64,000 nt of DNA from Bacteroides sp. 519 (GTDB lineage Bacteria; Bacteroidota; Bacteroidia; Bacteroidales; Bacteroidaceae). Location of the stretch: NCBI RefSeq assembly GCF_010500955.1, contig NZ_QVMJ01000001.1, forward strand, positions 310,001-374,000, given 5' to 3'. The notes under the pieces are model-generated. The model saw nothing but the letters and a program-made list of their open reading frames with translations. It was not told the DNA's origin and did no database searches. The position numbers were made by a program, and so were the translations under genes. Of the stretch, positions 59,898-64,000 are shown in pieces. The number at the start of each line of letters is the position of its first letter. The stretch's first letter is position 1.

Positions 59898-60995
59898 TCA
59901 ATCTTGCAACACGCTGAAATACATTTGATTGGAAGACTTTACATGTCTTCCGCAATGATAGGTCAGCGCACCCGTCATTCCGATTAGCTGGCGTATGCTT
60001 TGGAGATTCCATTTCAGAGCGTTATATTCCATTTTAGGGAATAAGGTTTCTCTTGATAGATTCTTATACTTTTCGATTAACTCGATGGCTTCGGGAAGCA
60101 GCTTCACCCGGCACAGCTTGCCATTCTTGCCGCGTTGGTATTTGAGCCATAAGTCGCCCGCATCGTCTTTAGACAGGTTATCGTTGGTTATGGATATTAC
60201 ATCGACGTAGGCAGTCCCGGTATAGCACGCAAAAAGAAACATATCACGGGTGGTAATATGCGACCATCGGTGTTCTTCAAACTGTAAATCCCGTATCTTT
60301 TCAAATTCTTCACGGCTTAAGGTGCGCGGTGGATTAACTTTTTGCTTTAGCAAAGGATAGTTTACAAAGTAATGTCTATCGGAATGCCCCTCTTTGAACG
60401 CAATCCGGCAAATCTTCTTTAATATCGCCAAATAGTGGCGCACAGTTTCTACGCCTAAATTTCTTTCAAGAATGAGATAATCCTGAAATTCCCGGATAAA
60501 CTGTTCATTTAGCTGGCTGAATGCAAGGTCTTTGACATTGTGATTTTTGCTGACAAACTCGCCTAATCTTCTCCGAGTGTAGAGATAATTCGGGATTGTA
60601 CGGTGGGAAACATCTATTCCGACACGTGCCCTTACCTCTTCAATATGGCGGTCGAAGAGCCGGAACAGCGTCATCTGTGTAGCTATACCACCTTGAAACT
60701 GGTTCTTTACAGCTGTGGCATCGAACGGTATATTTCGTTCGGTTAGAATGCTGTAAGCCTCGTTGATACTAAGCAGTAGTTTATCTATCTTCTCGTTAAT
60801 TTCGACTGCTTCTTGGCTTTTCCCGTTCAAACGGCTGGCTCGCGGATTCCAAAGCGAGAGAGTGCAGGAGAGTTTACTACTGAACTGTGCAACAGTATCG
60901 TCGACAGTTATTCTTCCCATAATCGGGGTCTTTCTTGACTTGTCAAGAACACTCTTTTTCAGGTAGAGTAATACCTTAAATTTCTCATCTTTCAT
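59898..60995 (-). pseudogene. Truncated tyrosine recombinase
   Basis: A 365-residue frame with the arm-binding, SAM-like and most of the catalytic domain of a Bacteroides integrase, different from those at 8.1-10.5 kb. Homology runs to YHCGRH, the HxxR box near residue 350, then breaks into an unrelated tail (KSSNQMYFSVLQD). The LGH block and the catalytic tyrosine are gone, so it should be inactive. The break marks a deletion or recombination at about 59.95 kb. Confidence 0.85.
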
Positions 60996-61176
60996 ACGCT
61001 TATATTTTGTGGGTAAAGTTACCCGTTTTATAAGCGCTCTTAATCATGTAAAATGCAGCATATCAGCGCAAAAGAATAATTCTAATTACCTGTTTTCAAC
61101 TGGAAACAGACAGGCTAACGATTTGGTAACTGAAATGTAGCGCAAATCTGCTTCGGGATAAACATTTCAAATAGCT

Positions 61177-61737
61177 TTAGAATAATGCAAACCTATTTTC
61201 ATACCTCACAGTGAAAATACCGTTCTGTACATATCGTTTGGCAATCTTTCCGACAGTAGTCTTATATTTGCCAGCGAATGTCTTGTACATACTGTATTGC
61301 ATGATATATCTGTAGTGGCTCAAAATAGAACAGTTGTTCGCAATTGAGTAGTAATTGTAGAACCCTCGAATCATTGAGTTATACTTCTCAAGAATCTCTA
61401 AATCATCGTTATTTATCGACTGGCTAAAACACTTAGGTTTCCATTGCTCTTTTCCATTATGATATCTAAGTTCCATCATGTTGGAGTCAATCAATTTCTT
61501 TTTTATCGTGTCCATTGGCAGTTTTAGATATACCTTTTTGTTAAAGGCTCTAACCATACGACCTAAAGAATCCCTTTTAGTAAGGTTGGATTTACGCACA
61601 TAAATTTCATACCCAAGAAACTTGGCTGATTTTTCTGTATGGGTAATCAAAGTCTTTTCATCTGACAGTTCAAGTTTAAGGTTCTCAGAAAGGAATCTTG
61701 TTATATCCTCTTTGACCTTTTGACTTTGAAATCCGGC
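61177..61737 (-). pseudogene. Group II intron reverse transcriptase/maturase fragment
   Basis: About 185 residues homologous to the region after the catalytic YADD motif through domain X (EDITRFLSENLKLELSDEKTLITHTEKSAKFLGYEI; later YYSIANNCSILSHYRYIMQYSMYKTFAGKYK). Both ends are lost. Upstream it fuses out of frame to the tra gene at about 61737, downstream it stops soon after IFTVRYE. I see no intron domain V beside it, so the intron is not functional. Confidence 0.82.
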
Positions 61738-62038
61738 TATGGTATTTTTTGCGGATACCGACCTGTTTCCCGTTTCTTGTCGGGATGTTTGCATTTACAA
61801 GAAACCGTTTTTTATAGTCAATCATAGATTGTTCAAGAACTGTTTCTTTGTTTGGAACAACGATCATTTGTACTTCCTGTTCTTCTTCCTGAACAGTTTC
61901 TTCACACTTGCTTTCTCTTATTCGTTTTCTGTGGCGCATTGCTTTGGGTATCATTACCACTGCAAGCACGACAAGGCAGCATACGATAAGACCTATCATT
62001 ATCGTATTGTCATTGAAAAAAATCGGATTGGGTATCAT
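61738..62038 (-). pseudogene. Truncated membrane-anchored DUF3408-like tra gene
   Basis: The first 100 residues are intact: one helix (about 13-30), acidic linker, then RNGKQVGIRKKYH, the start of a DUF3408-like domain. The rest was replaced by group II intron sequence at about 61737. It corresponds in position to 34473-35213 of the complete operon. Confidence 0.75.
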
Positions 62039-62056
62039 ACTCTTGTTTTTTATGGG

Positions 62057-62521
62057 TTAAAAAATACTACCGTTATTCTTATTGTATAGTTCGGTTATCT
62101 CATCCTGATAAGTGGCAAAATGTTGGGTAAGCACATTGTCGATGTAGCTGAACAAAGACACCTGATTTTTACCGATAACCTGAACAATCTTCATTATCTT
62201 TTCATGATGTTCTTTGCGGATGTAAACAGATTTTCCGGTACGTGCCGTAATTCCGACCTCCTGAATGAACAGGCTTTCGTAATCAGGCGATTTACCCCGC
62301 TTGCGCTTCGTCTCTTCACGGGGAGTTTCTTCCTGAACAGTCGCAACGGGTTGTATCGTTTCTTCGGGTTCTGTATTCTGTTCCTGTTTCTTTTCATACT
62401 CAGGAACTAATGCTCTGGGTATGGAACTCGGATTGTTCCGCCGTTCCTTGTTTTTGAATGAGGATATGACAAAACTTGCATCAATCTCATTCAGGTTCAC
62501 GTCTTCTTTCTTTTTAGCCAT
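62057..62521 (-). CDS. DUF3408 conjugal transfer protein (second element)
   Basis: A 154-residue homologue of 35217-35693: disordered charged N-terminal half and the conserved C-terminal domain (TGKSVYIRKEHHEKIMKIVQ; NQVSLFSYIDNVLTQHF). Intact, 7 bp downstream of its ParA gene. Confidence 0.85.
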   Translation of the reverse strand: MAKKKEDVNLNEIDASFVISSFKNKERRNNPSSIPRALVPEYEKKQEQNTEPEETIQPVATVQEETPREETKRKRGKSPDYESLFIQEVGITARTGKSVYIRKEHHEKIMKIVQVIGKNQVSLFSYIDNVLTQHFATYQDEITELYNKNNGSIF

Positions 62522-62528
62522 GACTTGA

Positions 62529-63281
62529 TTATTTTAGGGTTTCCAACATTTCATCTATCAGGGTATCGAGGTTACTGCCCCTTACCAGTGCTTTATCCGC
62601 AGGGAACAGCGTAGATCGGAACAGGGCTTTGTGATTTACCGATTGTTCACGACGGAATCGCTTACTGTCGGGAAGGAATGTTTTGAAAAGCGGGAACCCC
62701 AGTTTGTCAATCACATCCTCATACACTTCGTAGAGTTCGGTTTTCTCCCGTCCATCGACGAGATTCCAAAGTAGAAACAGCCCCTTGATTTTCGCTTTGC
62801 CGGGCGTAATCAGGGCATCATTGACGGTAATTACATATTGCAGGGTACTTTCCAGTACCAGTCGGTCGGCACTTATCGGAGCAATTATGTAGTCCATAAG
62901 AGAAAGCGTGTGTACTACTGCCGGATTGTTGATAGTTCCCGGCAGGTCGAAGAATACGAAGTCAGGCTTCAATTCTTCTATTACATCCTGCGCATCTTCC
63001 ATTGCGTTTTCAGGACTGCTTTCGATAACTTCATAAGCCTTTTTCCCCAGTGCGGAAAATTGCTCGTAAGCCATGAGCTTGTAATGATCGTCTTCCATCG
63101 ACATTTTTATATCACGCTCTCGCATTTCCGCAATCGAGTGTTGCGGAAAGTCGCAGTCAATCACGGCCACATTATAGCCTTTCACATAATGCAGATAAGA
63201 AGCTACCAACACAGTCAGGGTTGTTTTTCCGGCTCCACCCTTTTGGGTGCTAAAAGCCACGTTCAAAGTTTTCTTTTTCAT
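62529..63281 (-). CDS. traA: ParA-family ATPase (TraA, second element)
   Basis: A 250-residue homologue of 35701-36456 with the same motifs (KGGAGKTT at 15-22; DCDFPQHS; DLPGT) and long identical stretches. It starts the tra operon of a third element whose remaining tra genes were lost or moved beyond the intron remnant. Confidence 0.9.
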   Translation of the reverse strand: MKKKTLNVAFSTQKGGAGKTTLTVLVASYLHYVKGYNVAVIDCDFPQHSIAEMRERDIKMSMEDDHYKLMAYEQFSALGKKAYEVIESSPENAMEDAQDVIEELKPDFVFFDLPGTINNPAVVHTLSLMDYIIAPISADRLVLESTLQYVITVNDALITPGKAKIKGLFLLWNLVDGREKTELYEVYEDVIDKLGFPLFKTFLPDSKRFRREQSVNHKALFRSTLFPADKALVRGSNLDTLIDEMLETLK

Positions 63282-63309
63282 TGTCTGAATTTTTTAATTA
63301 TTGTACATC

Positions 63310-63560
63310 GTTTGTATTTCTGTCCGGCTAAACAACTATCTGTCTGTTTAGCCATTCGTTTGATTATTTGTCTATCCGTCTATCTGTCCGCACATCCGTT
63401 TGTTTGACCGTTTGGCTATTTGGCTGTTTGTCCGTCCGTCTGTTTAGTCATTGGAACGTTTAGCCGTTTAGCCAGTCATTTGTTTATTCAGTCATTCGTT
63501 TGGCTGTATCTCCATATAGCCAACTGTATATTTTTATATCCGTACAGCTATCCTTTTAAC
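63310..63560. repeat. Degenerate iteron-like tract, second element
   Basis: Imperfect repeats of words such as CCGTTTGTTTG, GTCTGTTTAGCC and TGTCCGTC, upstream of the ParA gene. Words differ from those at 36480-36700 but the placement is the same. Open frames through it are low-complexity. Confidence 0.45.
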
Positions 63561-63642
63561 TGTCCGTCTGTCTGTACATACAGCCGTTTTCCTCTGCAAA
63601 TAAAAACCTAAAATTTATCCTGCACACTACTTTTTCACGAGG

Positions 63643-63681
63643 TGGCAGCAAGTGGCTTCGGTATGGCAGCAAGTGGCTTCG
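63643..63681 (+). repeat. Tandem 18-bp repeat
   Basis: TGGCAGCAAGTGGCTTCG occurs at 63643-63660 and 63664-63681, exactly 21 bp apart. It occupies the place taken by the dispersed GTCCGGGGTTGTCTA motif in the other element. Confidence 0.7.
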
Positions 63682-63713
63682 ATGCTTATAATACAGCACG
63701 TTACTTTAGCCTG

Positions 63714-63974
63714 TAACTTTGCAGCATGAAACGTCGGGAGGTGTCCGACCGCCATTTTTGCTCGCTGCCCTCGCTTTCATATCTGTCCCTGTTCAGGACA
63801 GATTTTATTTGCGACATGGCAAATAGCAAGCTGTATTTTTTGCTGCACGGAAACCGTTTTGCTGCAAAAAATGCTTGCCCCGCAAGGGGGACGCAAACCC
63901 TCCGAAGTCGGGTTGCTTATGGAATCATTTCGGGCAATGATTGATTGGCGGCGGATGCCGGAACGACGGATTGT
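63714..63974 (+). other. Putative oriT and mob promoter region, second element
   Basis: Equivalent of 36937-37221: -7 box TAACTTTG (63714-63721) in the shared block GTAACTTTGCAGCATGAAAC. Then CTGTCC / GGACAG, and the conserved dyad ATTTGC (63807-63812), 6-bp loop, GCAAAT (63819-63824) followed by AGCAAG. CTCCGAAGTCGGG is also shared. Motif copy g (63975-63993) and an ATG at 63995, the expected mobA start, follow at the window edge. Confidence 0.5.
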
Positions 63975-63993
63975 ACCACTAAAAAATCCGACG
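63975..63993 (+). repeat. Dispersed tra/mob motif, copy g
   Basis: ACCACTAAAAAATCCGACG, diverged in its last bases, two bases before the ATG at 63995. Confidence 0.6.
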
Positions 63994-64000
63994 TATGAAT

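Noticed and set aside
63420-63611. Rightward ORFs in the region before the second oriT
   Set aside because: They translate the degenerate repeats and have no protein character. The region is better read as an iteron-like tract.
1-64000. CRISPR arrays, rRNA genes and intact insertion sequences
   Set aside because: No regularly spaced repeat array, no rRNA-like stretch and no complete transposase were seen anywhere in the window.

Overview
The window is a stack of integrative conjugative elements from a Bacteroidales (Bacteroidota) genome. The evidence is direct: a complete CTnDOT-like transfer region (traA to traQ homologues with DUF4134, DUF4133, DUF3408 and DUF3876 members), mobABC, two RteC regulators, a TopB/Exc-type topoisomerase III, Bacteroides-type tyrosine integrases, and many promoters of the Bacteroides form TTTG, 19-20 bp, TAnnTTTG. 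The species cannot be told from the sequence.

Layout. (1) 1-7.6 kb: the right-hand part of one element, with an excisionase-like HTH protein, RteC, and a nine-gene arsenic operon (arsR-arsN-arsC-acr3-arsF-arsG-arsE-arsD-arsA) read leftward from arsR. (2) 7.6-8.1 kb: a junction with a long inverted repeat, a promoter-terminator unit that looks like a small RNA, a sequence resembling the 3' end of tRNA-Ser (a candidate attachment core), and repeated sites in front of the integrases. (3) 8.1-59.4 kb: a second element, apparently complete in gene content. Two tandem tyrosine integrases are followed by an AAA ATPase-HEPN gene apparently inserted into the end of the second integrase, two HTH genes, a rightward operon of tiny overlapping genes plus a large ParB-like protein, a leftward cassette of a coiled-coil membrane protein, NACHT NTPase, cytidylyltransferase, PlsY and PlsC, then bPH, M23 and the leftward tra operon (24.2-36.5 kb). 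After a putative oriT come mobABC (rightward), a leftward GHKL-ATPase plus AlbA/HEPN pair, a DUF3945-type protein, topB, ArdA, another HTH pair, resistance/metabolism cargo, RteC, a flavinylation-type operon (two DUF2271 proteins and ApbE) and its TetR. (4) 59.5-64 kb: a degraded start of a third element: a helicase fragment, an integrase lacking its catalytic tyrosine, a group II intron maturase fragment fused to a broken tra gene, a second DUF3408 and ParA gene, and a second putative oriT leading to a mobA start at the right edge.

How it works together. Integrases, HTH excisionase-like proteins, TopB and RteC would control excision; ParA, MobA/B and MobC would prepare and dock DNA; TraE-TraQ form the mating channel; ArdA protects incoming DNA from restriction. 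Cargo sits in three A/T-rich islands that look like defence modules and in two operons next to rteC (arsenic; extracytoplasmic flavin transfer). The strongest candidate for an undescribed system is the NACHT-lipid-enzyme cassette at 18.35-22.81 kb. Next are the GHKL/AlbA-HEPN pair at 41.0-45.3 kb, the AAA-HEPN gene at 10.8-13.1 kb, and a long structured RNA downstream of rteC at 54.63-54.86 kb. Defence roles are inference from domain make-up and position; nothing in the sequence proves them.
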